Part shown: in pieces, positions 26,407 to 35,619 of the stretch
How the letters are laid out: each line of letters starts with the position of its first letter
How positions within the stretch are numbered: the first letter of the stretch is position 1
Source: an uncultured beta proteobacterium
GTDB taxonomy: Bacteria > Pseudomonadota > Gammaproteobacteria > Burkholderiales > Burkholderiaceae_C
DNA length: 64,000 nucleotides
Assembly (NCBI GenBank): GCA_903909815.1
Contig: CAIVXG010000217.1
Span: 82,821 to 146,820, forward strand
Direction of reading: 5' to 3'
Made by a program: the position numbers and the translations under genes
The notes under the pieces: model-generated
What the model was told of the DNA's origin: nothing
The model's input: only the letters and a program-made list of their open reading frames with translations
The model's database searches: none

Positions 26407-27168
26407 ATGGCACTGCTTGAAGTTCAAGATCTCTCCATCCAGTTTGGCGGCGTCAAGGCCGTGCAGAACGTGTCCTTCAGCATCGATGCCGGGATTGTCT
26501 ATGCCGTGATCGGCCCCAATGGCGCCGGCAAGACCACGCTGTTCAACCTGATCACCGGCATTTACACCCCCACCTGCGGCAGCATCTTGCTGGATGGTCA
26601 GCCCATTGCCGGTAAATCGCCCGATGTGCTGGCGCAGCGGGGTGTGGCGCGCACCTTCCAGAACCTGCAAATCTGCATGAACATGAGCGCCATCGAAAAC
26701 GTGATGGTGGGCGCCCACCTGCGACTGGACCGCAACCTGTTCAAGGCCGCCCTGCGCTGGCCCTCCATCAAGTCGCGCGATCGGGATCTGCATACCGAGG
26801 CCGAGCAGCTCATGTGCTTTGTCGGGCTGGAGGCCCACACCACTTCACGCGCAGACAGCATGTCTTACGGCGCGCTCAAGCGCCTGGAAATAGCCCGTGC
26901 ACTGGCCATGAAACCGCGCCTGCTGTTCCTGGACGAGCCGGCAGCAGGTCTCAATCCCAAGGAGACCATCGAAGTGGATGAGCTCATTCGCAAGGTGGCC
27001 AATACCGGCGTGACCGTGGTACTGGTGGAACATGACATGAAGATGGTGATGAACTTGTCGGACCGCATTCTGGTGCTGGATTACGGACGCAAGCTGGCCG
27101 AAGGCACTGCGGCTGAAGTGCGGCGCAACCCAGATGTGATTGCCGCCTATCTGGGCGCTCACGCCTGA
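26407..27168 (+). CDS. livG: branched-chain amino acid-type ABC transporter ATP-binding protein (LivG)
   Basis: A 253-residue ATPase with Walker A GPNGAGKTT (about residues 37-45), a signature-like MSYGALKRLEIARAL, Walker B LLFLDEPAAGLNPKE and switch His in VLVEHDMKMV. The long helical insertion after the Q-loop is typical of LivG. The signature is SYGALKR rather than LSGGQ, as is common in LivG proteins (for example SYGQQRR). It lies 13 bases before the hemerythrin-LivF fusion gene. Confidence 0.92.
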   Translation: MALLEVQDLSIQFGGVKAVQNVSFSIDAGIVYAVIGPNGAGKTTLFNLITGIYTPTCGSILLDGQPIAGKSPDVLAQRGVARTFQNLQICMNMSAIENVMVGAHLRLDRNLFKAALRWPSIKSRDRDLHTEAEQLMCFVGLEAHTTSRADSMSYGALKRLEIARALAMKPRLLFLDEPAAGLNPKETIEVDELIRKVANTGVTVVLVEHDMKMVMNLSDRILVLDYGRKLAEGTAAEVRRNPDVIAAYLGAHA

Positions 27169-27181
27169 CCGGATCGACCCC

Positions 27182-28498
27182 ATGGACGCACTCACCCTCA
27201 TCAGCCAGGAACACAGCAATATGTGGCGCCTGGCCACCACCCTTGATCAGGTGGCCGGCGACATGCAAGCCGGTGCCCCGCTGGAGGCTGCATTCTTTGA
27301 GGCCGCGCTGGACTACCTCTCCCAGTTTGTGGACCGCATGCACCACCCGAAGGAGGACGACTACCTGTTCCGCCTGCTGCGCTTGCGCAGTTCAGAAGCG
27401 GCCGACGTAATCGACGCATTGGAGACTGAGCACCGTCAGGGACCAGACAAGCTGGCCCAGCTGCGTGCCAAGCTGGCGGCTGCAGCGCAGGGGGAACTGG
27501 CTGCTGCCGCGCTGACTGTTGCCATCAAGGACTACACCACCGGTCTCAAGGGACACATCAAGACCGAGGAAAAGACGGTGCTGCCGCTGGCGCGCAAAGT
27601 TCTGCAGCCGCAGGACTGGGCCGAAATTGGCCGGGCCTTTCGCAACCACAGCGACCCGGTGTTTGGCGACCAGTCCAAGGCCGAGTTTCGTGAACTGTTT
27701 CACCGCATCGTCAGCCTGGCGCCCGATTCGGTCGGCCTGGGTGCCAGCAGCGCGGGCAGCCTGCAAGCCTCTACGGCACCGGCGCAGCAGCCCGTGTTGC
27801 TGAAGGTGCAGGGCCTGGAGAGTTGCTACGGCCGCATCAAGGCGCTCAAAGGCATTAGCCTGGAAGTGCGTCGCGGCGAAACCGTGGCCCTGGTGGGCGC
27901 CAATGGCGCCGGGAAAACCACCTTCCTGCGTGCCGTCTCGGGGGTGCAGTCCATCAGTGCGGGCAGCATCCACTTCGACGGCGAAGACATCAGCAAGCTG
28001 CGTTCGGACAAACGCATGCGCCGCGGCATCTGCCAAAGCCCCGAAGGTCGGCAGGTCTTCGGCCCGCTTTCGATTGAAGACAACCTGCGCCTGGGCGCCT
28101 ACACGCAGCCCAAGCACCAGGTGGCGGGTGACATGGAACAGATCTTTGCCATGTTCCCGATCCTCAAGGAGAAGCGCGCCTTGCCCGCGGGGACCTTGTC
28201 CGGCGGGCAGCAACAGATGCTGGCCATCGGTCGCGCACTCATGGGCCGCCCCCGCATGCTGTTGCTGGACGAGCCTTCCATGGGCCTGGCGCCGCTGCTG
28301 GTGGAAGAGGTGTTCAACGTCATCAAGACGCTCAAATCCCAGGGTATGACCATCCTGCTGGTAGAGCAAAACGCCTTTGCGGCGCTGGCCATCGCCGACC
28401 GCGGCTATGTGCTGGAGACGGGCGCCGTGACGCTCACCGGGTCCGGCGAGGACCTCATCCAGAACGAACAGGTGCGCGCGGCTTACCTGGGCATGTAG
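27182..28498 (+). CDS. livF: hemerythrin (HHE) domain fused to LivF-type ABC ATPase
   Basis: A 438-residue single ORF joining two families. Residues 1-175 form a hemerythrin-like four-helix bundle with a likely diiron ligand set: H11 (QEHSNM), H54/H55 with E58 (MHHPKED), H84 (TEHRQG), H125 with E129/E130 (GHIKTEE). Residues 176-204 are an Ala/Ser/Gln-rich linker. Residues 205-438 are a full LivF ATPase: Walker A GANGAGKTT (239-247), signature LSGGQQQM, Walker B LLLDEPSMGLAP, switch LLVEQNA. No in-frame start with a good ribosome-binding site lies near the junction, so one polypeptide is expected. LivF is normally about 235 residues without such a domain. The HHE part may bind O2, NO or iron and gate transport into the O2-requiring paa pathway (inference). 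Confidence 0.9.
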   Translation: MDALTLISQEHSNMWRLATTLDQVAGDMQAGAPLEAAFFEAALDYLSQFVDRMHHPKEDDYLFRLLRLRSSEAADVIDALETEHRQGPDKLAQLRAKLAAAAQGELAAAALTVAIKDYTTGLKGHIKTEEKTVLPLARKVLQPQDWAEIGRAFRNHSDPVFGDQSKAEFRELFHRIVSLAPDSVGLGASSAGSLQASTAPAQQPVLLKVQGLESCYGRIKALKGISLEVRRGETVALVGANGAGKTTFLRAVSGVQSISAGSIHFDGEDISKLRSDKRMRRGICQSPEGRQVFGPLSIEDNLRLGAYTQPKHQVAGDMEQIFAMFPILKEKRALPAGTLSGGQQQMLAIGRALMGRPRMLLLDEPSMGLAPLLVEEVFNVIKTLKSQGMTILLVEQNAFAALAIADRGYVLETGAVTLTGSGEDLIQNEQVRAAYLGM

Positions 28499-28543
28499 CC
28501 CTGTCCCCCTTTCGCATCTTGGCAAATTACTTAGGAACACTTC

Positions 28544-30211
28544 ATGACGCATCCCCTTTTTGAAAAGCACCAAGCCCAACTGCAGAACGCACTCGCGGCC
28601 ATCCGTAGCCGCGGCTACTGGTCTGCCTACGCAGAAATGCCCAGCCCCAAGGTTTACGGCGAAACGGCCGCAGCCGCCGGCAAGGCGGCCTTTGACGCGC
28701 AGTTGGGTCAACGCTTTGCACTGTCGCAGCCGGGCGTGCAATCCTGGGCCGGTGGCGAACAGTCGCCCTACGGCGTGGTGCTGGATGTGCAATACCCGGT
28801 GTGCGCTATCGATGCGCTGATCGATGCCGGCCAGGCGTCCATGCCGGCATGGCAGGCGCTGGGCGTGGACGGCAGAGCCGGCCTCTGCATCGAGATGCTG
28901 AACCGCCTGAATCAGAACAGTTTTGAGCTTGCCCACGCCGTGATGATGACCACAGGCCAGGGCTGGATGATGGCCTTCCAGGCCGGCGCGGCGCACGCCC
29001 AGGACCGGGGCCTGGAGGCGGTGGCTTACGCTTACCGTGAGCAGAGTTTTGTTCCGGCACAGGCCCTATGGGAAAAGCCGCAGGGCAAGAACCCGGCACT
29101 GCGCATGCAAAAGCATTTCGAGATCGTGGGCCGTGGCGTGGCCGTGGTCGTGGGCTGCGGAACCTTCCCCACTTGGAACACCTATCCCGGCTTGTTTGCG
29201 GCGCTGGCAACCGGCAATGCCGTGATCGTCAAACCCCATGAACAGGCCACTCTCCCGGCGGCCATCACGGTCAGGATTGTGCGCGAGGTCCTGAGCGAAG
29301 CGGGGCTGAATCCTGATCTGGTGAGCCTGTGCGTGCCCGCCAACCAGCAGACCACCCAGGCCCTGGTCACGCATGCAGCCGTCAAGTCGGTGGACTTCAC
29401 CGGAGGCAATGCCTTTGGCAATTGGCTGACTGACCAATGCCGCCAGGCCCAGGTCTATGCCGAACTGGCAGGCGTCAACACCATCGTCATCGACTCCACC
29501 GACGCTTACCAGGCCATGCTGCGCAATCTGGCGTTCTCGCTGGCGCTGTATTCGGGCCAGATGTGCACCACGTCCCAGCTTCTGCTCGTGCCGGCAAGCG
29601 GCATTGCTACCGACGAGGGATTCAAGAGCTACGAGCAGGTCTGTGCGGATCTGGCGGCGGCCATCGATGTGTCCCTGGCCAAACCTGAGGTCGCTTGTGC
29701 CGTATTGGGCGCCATCCAGTCGCCCGCCACCGTGGCGCGCATTGACCACGCGAACAGTGGCGCACTCGGCACCGTGGTGCGCGCAGCGCAGTCCTTGCAG
29801 AATCCCGAATTTCCCCGCGCCACTGTGCGCACACCGGTGCTGCTGGCCTGCGACGCCAGCGATGAATCGTGCTACATGGAAGAGCGCTTTGGCCCCATCA
29901 CCTTTGTCGTCAAAGTCGCCGATACCGCAGCCGCTGTGGCCCTGGCCGAGCGCGTGGTGCGCACCCATGGCGCGCTGACACTGGGGGTGTACTCCACACA
30001 AAGCGCGGTGCTGGACGCCATGACCCAGGCCAGCTGGAATGCCAAGGTGGCCTTGTCCATGAATCTCACCGGCGGCGTGTTTGTCAACCAGTCGTCGGCC
30101 TTCTCCGACTTTCATGGCACCGGTGGCAACCCGGCCGCCAATGCCTCCTATTGCGACTCGGCCTTTGTGGCCAATCGTTTCCGCGTCGTCCAGCGCCGCT
30201 ACCACGTCTGA
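28544..30211 (+). CDS. paaN: phenylacetic acid degradation protein PaaN (aldehyde dehydrogenase)
   Basis: A 555-residue aldehyde-dehydrogenase-fold protein matching the PaaN family in size and in its N-terminal stretch (LQNALAAIRSRGYWSAYAEMPSPKVYGE). The catalytic Cys is in SGQMCTTSQ and the general base Glu in YAELAGVNT. PaaN is thought to oxidise the semialdehyde made on ring opening. The PaaZ encoded further down (41452) has its own intact aldehyde dehydrogenase domain, so the two may be redundant or act on different aldehydes. The gene follows livF by 45 bases. Confidence 0.9.
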   Translation: MTHPLFEKHQAQLQNALAAIRSRGYWSAYAEMPSPKVYGETAAAAGKAAFDAQLGQRFALSQPGVQSWAGGEQSPYGVVLDVQYPVCAIDALIDAGQASMPAWQALGVDGRAGLCIEMLNRLNQNSFELAHAVMMTTGQGWMMAFQAGAAHAQDRGLEAVAYAYREQSFVPAQALWEKPQGKNPALRMQKHFEIVGRGVAVVVGCGTFPTWNTYPGLFAALATGNAVIVKPHEQATLPAAITVRIVREVLSEAGLNPDLVSLCVPANQQTTQALVTHAAVKSVDFTGGNAFGNWLTDQCRQAQVYAELAGVNTIVIDSTDAYQAMLRNLAFSLALYSGQMCTTSQLLLVPASGIATDEGFKSYEQVCADLAAAIDVSLAKPEVACAVLGAIQSPATVARIDHANSGALGTVVRAAQSLQNPEFPRATVRTPVLLACDASDESCYMEERFGPITFVVKVADTAAAVALAERVVRTHGALTLGVYSTQSAVLDAMTQASWNAKVALSMNLTGGVFVNQSSAFSDFHGTGGNPAANASYCDSAFVANRFRVVQRRYHV

Positions 30212-30220
30212 GGAAATACC

Positions 30221-31012
30221 ATGAACTACCAAAATATTCTCTTTGCAGTCGCAGGGGGTGTCGCCCGCCTGACCCTGAACCGCCCGGACAAGCTCAACAG
30301 TTTCACCGGCGCCATGCATGTGGAATTGCGGGACGCACTGGATACCGTGCAGGTCGACAAAGGCATTCGCGTGCTGCTCATCACGGGCGCTGGCCGCGCC
30401 TTCTGCGCCGGGCAAGACCTGGCCGACCCGGACATGGCCGTGGGAGCCACGGCGCCCGACATTGGCAATGTGGTGGAGCAGAACTACAAGCCGCTCATCC
30501 TGCGCTTGCAGAACCTGCGTGTACCGACCGTGGCCGTGGTCAATGGCGTGGCTGCAGGCGCTGGCGCCAGTCTGGCCTTGGCCTGCGACCTGGTGATCGC
30601 GGCCAAGTCGGCGTCCTTTCTGCAGGCTTTCAGCAAGATCGGCCTGATTCCGGATACCGGCGGCACCTGGTTCCTGCCGCAACGGGTGGGCATGGCGCGT
30701 GCCATGGGAATGGCCCTGCTGGCCGAAAAACTGCCGGCTGAAAAAGCCGCAGAGTGGGGCCTGATCTGGCAGGTAGTGGACGACGCTGCGCTGGGCCCCA
30801 CGGTCGACGCACTGGCCACGCAATTGGCGGGCATGCCGACCAAGGCGCTGGTGCGCACGCGCCAGGCCCTGCACGCCGCCCCCACGCACACGCTGGAGCA
30901 GCAGCTTTCCATGGAAGGCGGCTTTATGCGCGAACTGGGCTGGAGCCCCGACTTCGCCGAGGGCGTAGCGGCCTTCATGGAAAAACGCGCGCCGCGCTTC
31001 ACCGGTAACTGA
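30221..31012 (+). CDS. paaG: ring-1,2-epoxyphenylacetyl-CoA isomerase
   Basis: A 263-residue crotonase-fold protein. The oxyanion-hole stretches are GAGRAFCAGQDLADP (about 63-77) and VNGVAAGAGASLALACDLVIAA (about 107-128), and the active-site Asp is in GLIPDTGGTWFLP. These match PaaG, which converts the ring epoxide of phenylacetyl-CoA into the oxepin and also acts later as a delta3-delta2 isomerase. It follows paaN by nine bases and precedes paaH by four. Confidence 0.93.
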   Translation: MNYQNILFAVAGGVARLTLNRPDKLNSFTGAMHVELRDALDTVQVDKGIRVLLITGAGRAFCAGQDLADPDMAVGATAPDIGNVVEQNYKPLILRLQNLRVPTVAVVNGVAAGAGASLALACDLVIAAKSASFLQAFSKIGLIPDTGGTWFLPQRVGMARAMGMALLAEKLPAEKAAEWGLIWQVVDDAALGPTVDALATQLAGMPTKALVRTRQALHAAPTHTLEQQLSMEGGFMRELGWSPDFAEGVAAFMEKRAPRFTGN

Positions 31013-31016
31013 TGCG

Positions 31017-32543
31017 ATGACGACAGCTCTTTCCAGCGACGCCGTCGTGGCCGTTGTCGGCGCCGGCGCCATGGGCGCAGGCATTGCACAGGTGGCCGCC
31101 GTGGCGGGCCACCGGGTCTTGCTGCTGGACAACCGTCCACAGGCCGCCCAGCTTGCGATTGACGGGCTGCGCACCCAACTGGACAAGTTGGCAGCCAAGG
31201 GCAAGATGACCGCACAAGCTGCGCTGGCAGCAAGCCAGCGCCTGCAGGCCGCCACCCAACTCAGCGACCTCGCCCCCGCGGCGCTGGTGGTCGAAGCGAT
31301 TGTGGAAAATCTGCAAGCCAAGCAAACGCTGTTTGTCGACCTGGAAGCGCTGGTGTCTGCAGACTGCATTTTTGCCAGCAACACCTCTTCCATCTCCATT
31401 ACCGCCCTCGGTTCGGCGCTCAAGCATGCGCAGCGTCTGGCCGGCTTGCATTTCTTCAACCCCGCACCTGTCATGGCGCTGGTGGAGGTGGTCACCGGGC
31501 TGGCCACGGCGCCGGCCGTGGCGGACCTGCTGTATGCCACGGCCAGCGCCTGGGGCAAGACGGCAGTGCATGCCAAATCCACGCCCGGCTTTATCGTCAA
31601 CCGTGTGGCGCGCCCGTATTACGCCGAGGCCTTGCGCCTGCGCACCGAAGGGGCCGCAGACTGCGCCACGCTGGACGCGGTCATGCGCGAGTCCGGCGGC
31701 TTTCGCATGGGCCCGTTCGAGCTGATGGACATGATTGGTCTGGACGTCAACTTTGCCGTGACGCGCTCGGTCTGGAATGCGTTTTTCAACGACCCTCGCT
31801 TCCTGCCTTCCCTGATCCAGCAAGACCTGGTCGATGCCGGTTATCTGGGCAAGAAGAGTGGCCGAGGCTTCTTTGATTACCGCGAGGGTGCAGAAAAACC
31901 ACAGCCGCAAACCGAGCCGCGCCACGCAGCCCCGGCATGCACCACGGTGTGTGGTGATGCGCCCGCAGCCAAAGCCTTGGCCGCACGCCTGCAGGCGCTC
32001 GGCGTGGCGTTTGAGCGCGCCGCGTCCGCCGATGGCCGCATTGCCGAGGCCGACGCTGCCGTGCTGTACGTGACCGACGGACGTAGCGCTACCCAGCGCG
32101 CCGCCGAAAGCGGTATCGCAGATACGGTTTTGATGGACCTGGCGCTGGACTACCACTTGGCCACGCGTACCGCGTTGGCCAGTGCCGGCCAGTGTAGTGA
32201 GCCCGCGTTCAGTGCCGCCTGCGCATTGCTTCAAGCCGGCGGCATACAGGTGTCGCGCCTGGCCGATGTGCCGGGGTTGGCCGTGATGCGTACCGTGGCC
32301 ATGCTGGCCAACGAGGCCGCAGACGCGGTGTACCAGGGCGTGTGCACCGCCCACGCCGTCGATGACGCCATGCGGCTGGGTGTGAACTACCCCGCAGGCC
32401 CGCTGGCCTGGGCCGACCGGGTTGGCTTGGCCAAGATCCGTGTGGTGCTGTCCCATTTGAACGCGAGCTATGGCGAAGACCGCTACCGCGTTTCCCCGCT
32501 GATTCAACGTCAGGTCTTTCAAGGAAAAAACATCCATGGCTGA
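31017..32543 (+). CDS. paaH: 3-hydroxyadipyl-CoA dehydrogenase
   Basis: A 508-residue 3-hydroxyacyl-CoA dehydrogenase. The NAD-binding Rossmann motif is VGAGAMGAGIAQVAA (about 15-29), followed by SNTSSISITALGS and the catalytic His in GLHFFNPAPVMALVEVV. Two C-terminal 3HCDH domains (about 190-290 and 410-500) account for the long form typical of PaaH/PaaC. It oxidises 3-hydroxyadipyl-CoA to 3-oxoadipyl-CoA. The 3' end overlaps paaI by eight bases. Confidence 0.93.
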   Translation: MTTALSSDAVVAVVGAGAMGAGIAQVAAVAGHRVLLLDNRPQAAQLAIDGLRTQLDKLAAKGKMTAQAALAASQRLQAATQLSDLAPAALVVEAIVENLQAKQTLFVDLEALVSADCIFASNTSSISITALGSALKHAQRLAGLHFFNPAPVMALVEVVTGLATAPAVADLLYATASAWGKTAVHAKSTPGFIVNRVARPYYAEALRLRTEGAADCATLDAVMRESGGFRMGPFELMDMIGLDVNFAVTRSVWNAFFNDPRFLPSLIQQDLVDAGYLGKKSGRGFFDYREGAEKPQPQTEPRHAAPACTTVCGDAPAAKALAARLQALGVAFERAASADGRIAEADAAVLYVTDGRSATQRAAESGIADTVLMDLALDYHLATRTALASAGQCSEPAFSAACALLQAGGIQVSRLADVPGLAVMRTVAMLANEAADAVYQGVCTAHAVDDAMRLGVNYPAGPLAWADRVGLAKIRVVLSHLNASYGEDRYRVSPLIQRQVFQGKNIHG

Positions 32544-33003
32544 TATCTCTGCTGTGCTTTCGCCTGCTGATGCGCTGCAATTGGCGCAAGACGCGGCTAA
32601 AGCCATGTGGTCGCGCGACCATGCGGCGCAAGCCCTTGGCATGACCATTTCCGAGGTCAAACCCGGTACGGCGCGCCTGACCATGCGGGTGCGCCAGGAC
32701 ATGGTGAATGGCCATGCCATCTGCCATGGCGGCATGCTGTTCACCCTGGCCGACGCCGCCTTTGCCTATGCCTGCAACAGCTACAACCGGAACACCGTGG
32801 CCTCGGCCTGCAACATCGACTTTCTCGCCCCCGCCCATCTGGGTGACACCCTGGAGGCGCAGGCCGTGGAGCGTTCGCAAAGCGGCCGCTCCGGTGTGTA
32901 TGACGTCACCGTCAGCACCGCTGAGGGCAAGACCGTGGCCCTGTTCCGTGGCAAGTCGTACCGCATCCAGGGTGAGGTGATTGCCAGTTTTTCCCAGACC
33001 TGA
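32536..33003 (+). CDS. paaI: hydroxyphenylacetyl-CoA thioesterase
   Basis: A 155-residue hot-dog-fold thioesterase with the PaaI stretch NGHAICHGGMLFTLADAAFAYACNSYN (residues about 56-82) that carries the catalytic Asp and Gly-rich helix. PaaI frees CoA from dead-end ring-hydroxylated phenylacetyl-CoA, sparing the CoA pool. It overlaps paaH by eight bases and lies 47 bases before paaK, with AGGAGAG as the paaK ribosome-binding site. Confidence 0.93.
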   Translation: MADISAVLSPADALQLAQDAAKAMWSRDHAAQALGMTISEVKPGTARLTMRVRQDMVNGHAICHGGMLFTLADAAFAYACNSYNRNTVASACNIDFLAPAHLGDTLEAQAVERSQSGRSGVYDVTVSTAEGKTVALFRGKSYRIQGEVIASFSQT

Positions 33004-33050
33004 GCCACCAGCCGTCGCCGCCCTAGAAACACATCCCAGCAGGAGAGTCC

Positions 33051-34376
33051 ATGACCGCAAAATACCCCCAGCCCGGTGAACTCGAGGCCATAGAAACCGC
33101 CAGCCGCGACGAGATTTCTGCGTTGCAACTGGAACGCCTGAAGTGGTCGCTGCGCCACGCCTATGACAAGGTGCCCTTTCACAAGAAGGCCTTTGATGAA
33201 AAAGGCGTGCATCCGGACGATCTGAAGAGCCTGGCCGACATCGCCAAGTTCCCATTTATGACCAAGACTGCGCTGCGCGACAACTACCCCTTCGGTCTGT
33301 TTGCCGTGCCGCGCGAGCAGGTGGTGCGCCTGCATGCCTCCAGTGGCACCACAGGCAAGTCGATCGTCGTGGGCTACACCGCGCACGACATTGACAACTG
33401 GGCCAACCTGGTGGCGCGTTCCATTCGCGCAGCCGGTGGCCGCAAGGGTGACATGCTGCACAACGCCTACGGCTATGGCATGTTCACCGGTGGCCTGGGC
33501 GCGCACTATGGCGCCGAGCGCCTGGGCTGCACCGTGGTCCCCATGTCGGGTGGTCAAACCGAAAAACAGGTGGCACAGATACTGGACTTTCAGCCGCAAA
33601 TCATCATGGTCACGCCTTCCTACTCGCTGGTGATTGCCGAAGAGTTCGAACGCCTGGGTGTGAAGCCGGAAGATATTTCGCTCAAGGTCGGCATCTTCGG
33701 CGCCGAGCCCTGGGGAGAGGGCATGCGCGCGGAGATTGAGCGCAAGCTGGGCATAGACGCCATCGACATCTATGGCCTGACAGAGGTGATGGGGCCGGGC
33801 GTCGCCTGTGAGTGCATAGAGTCCAAGGACGGTCCGGTGATCTGGGAAGACCATTTTTATCCGGAAATCGTCGACCCGGAAACGGGCGAGGTCGTGGCTG
33901 ACGGTGCCGACGGTGAACTGGTGTTCACGTCGCTCACCAAGCAGGCATTTCCCGTCATCCGCTACCGCACGCGCGATCTGACCCGACTGCTGCCCCCCAC
34001 TTCGCGCGCCTTTCGCCGCATGGGCAAGATCACCGGCCGCTCGGACGACATGCTGATCGTGCGTGGGGTCAACGTGTTCCCCTCCCAGATCGAGGAACAG
34101 ATCCTGCGTGACAGGCGCCTTTCGGGCAATTACCAGGTGGTGCTCACCCGCGAAGGGCATATGGACATCGTCGAGGTGCGTTGCGAGGTGCAGCGCGAGG
34201 TCTCTGGTTACCTGAGCCAGGACCTGACGGGCGCCATTGCCAAGGAATTGCAGCACCACATTAAGACCAATGTGGGCATCTCAACCCACGTCACGGTGAT
34301 GCACTTTGAGGGTATTCCGCGAACTCTGACCGGCAAGGCGCGCCGCGTGGTCGACGAACGTCCCAAACAAATTTGA
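33051..34376 (+). CDS. paaK: phenylacetate--CoA ligase
   Basis: A 441-residue AMP-forming acyl-CoA ligase. The phosphate-binding loop is LHASSGTTGKSIV (about 93-105), with YGLTEVMGPGVACEC (about 240-254) and the C-terminal hinge GRSDDMLIVRGVNVFPSQIE. Length and motifs match PaaK. It activates phenylacetate to phenylacetyl-CoA, the committed step that creates both the epoxidase substrate and the PaaX inducer. It is preceded by CAGGAGAG. Confidence 0.95.
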   Translation: MTAKYPQPGELEAIETASRDEISALQLERLKWSLRHAYDKVPFHKKAFDEKGVHPDDLKSLADIAKFPFMTKTALRDNYPFGLFAVPREQVVRLHASSGTTGKSIVVGYTAHDIDNWANLVARSIRAAGGRKGDMLHNAYGYGMFTGGLGAHYGAERLGCTVVPMSGGQTEKQVAQILDFQPQIIMVTPSYSLVIAEEFERLGVKPEDISLKVGIFGAEPWGEGMRAEIERKLGIDAIDIYGLTEVMGPGVACECIESKDGPVIWEDHFYPEIVDPETGEVVADGADGELVFTSLTKQAFPVIRYRTRDLTRLLPPTSRAFRRMGKITGRSDDMLIVRGVNVFPSQIEEQILRDRRLSGNYQVVLTREGHMDIVEVRCEVQREVSGYLSQDLTGAIAKELQHHIKTNVGISTHVTVMHFEGIPRTLTGKARRVVDERPKQI

Positions 34377-34387
34377 AAGAACAACCG

Positions 34388-35593
34388 ATGATTGAAGCTC
34401 TGATTTGCGATGCCGTACGCACACCGATAGGTCGCTACGGCGGTGCCTTGGCCAGCCTGCGCCCGGACGATTTGGGTGCCGTGCCGCTCAAGGCGCTGAT
34501 GCAGCGCAACCCTGCGGTGGACTGGTCCGCCGTGGACGACATCCTCTATGGGTGCGCCAACCAGGCCGGTGAAGACAACCGCAATGTGGCGCGCATGTCG
34601 GGCCTGCTGGCGGGCTTGCCCGTGGAAGTGCCTGGCACCACGCTGAACCGACTGTGCGGTTCAGGCATGGATGCCGTCGGACTTGCCGCACGGTCCATCA
34701 AGTCGGGCGAAACGCAGCTGATGCTGGCCGGTGGCGTGGAAAGCATGTCGCGCGCACCCTTTGTGATGGGCAAGGCAGAAAGCGCCTTCTCCCGCAATGC
34801 TGTCATTTTTGACACCACTATCGGCTGGCGCTTTGTCAACCCGCTCATGAAGACCCTGCACGGCACCGACTCCATGCCGCAAACCGCCGACAACGTCGCG
34901 GCCGACTTCCACGTATCGCGCGCCGACCAGGATGCCTTTGCCGTGCGCTCCCAACAGTGCTGGGCCGTAGCCCATGCTGCAGGCCGTTTTAAGGACGAAC
35001 TCGTGCCGGTGGTGATGTCGCGCAAAAAGGGCGATCCCGTGGTCTTTGATACCGACGAACATCCGCGCCCCGACACCACGCTGAGCATGCTGGCCCGGCT
35101 CAAGGGTGTCAACGGCCCTGACCTGTCCGTCACCGCAGGCAATGCCTCGGGCGTGAACGATGGCGCTTGCGCCTTGTTGCTGGCCTCGCCCACCGCTGCC
35201 GCACGCTACGGCCTGACACCCAAAGCGCGCGTGCTTGGCATGGCAACTGCAGGTCTGGCGCCGCGCATCATGGGTTTCGGCCCTGCACCCGCGGTGCGCA
35301 AGCTACTGCAGCAAACGGGCTTAAGCCTGGCGCAAATGGATGTGATCGAGCTCAACGAAGCCTTTGCCGCCCAGGGCCTGGCCGTGCTACGCGACCTCGG
35401 TTTGGCCGATGACGACGCCCGTGTCAATCCCAATGGCGGCGCCATTGCCATGGGGCACCCGCTGGGCATGAGTGGCGCGCGGCTGGTCACCACCGCCATG
35501 TACGAACTGATCCGCCGCAATGGCCGCTATGCGCTGTGCACTATGTGCATCGGCGTGGGGCAGGGCATCGCGCTGGTAATTGAACGCATTTGA
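34388..35593 (+). CDS. paaJ: 3-oxoadipyl-CoA/3-oxo-5,6-dehydrosuberyl-CoA thiolase
   Basis: A 401-residue thiolase from the ATG at 34388; the TTG at 34373 in the ORF track overlaps the paaK stop. The acyl-accepting Cys is in LNRLCGSGMDAV, and the two C-terminal catalytic residues are in NPNGGAIAMGHPLGMSGARL and CTMCIGVGQG. PaaJ cleaves 3-oxoadipyl-CoA to succinyl-CoA and acetyl-CoA, and the C8 ring-opening product to dehydroadipyl-CoA. PcaF is a close homologue, but the context fixes the paa role. Confidence 0.93.
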   Translation: MIEALICDAVRTPIGRYGGALASLRPDDLGAVPLKALMQRNPAVDWSAVDDILYGCANQAGEDNRNVARMSGLLAGLPVEVPGTTLNRLCGSGMDAVGLAARSIKSGETQLMLAGGVESMSRAPFVMGKAESAFSRNAVIFDTTIGWRFVNPLMKTLHGTDSMPQTADNVAADFHVSRADQDAFAVRSQQCWAVAHAAGRFKDELVPVVMSRKKGDPVVFDTDEHPRPDTTLSMLARLKGVNGPDLSVTAGNASGVNDGACALLLASPTAAARYGLTPKARVLGMATAGLAPRIMGFGPAPAVRKLLQQTGLSLAQMDVIELNEAFAAQGLAVLRDLGLADDDARVNPNGGAIAMGHPLGMSGARLVTTAMYELIRRNGRYALCTMCIGVGQGIALVIERI

Positions 35594-35619
35594 TTCCAAC
35601 CACGAAAAGGAGACTTCCC

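Noticed and set aside
29066-31600. 844-codon ORF on the minus strand
   Set aside because: Antisense shadow of paaN, paaG and paaH, with no recognisable motif.
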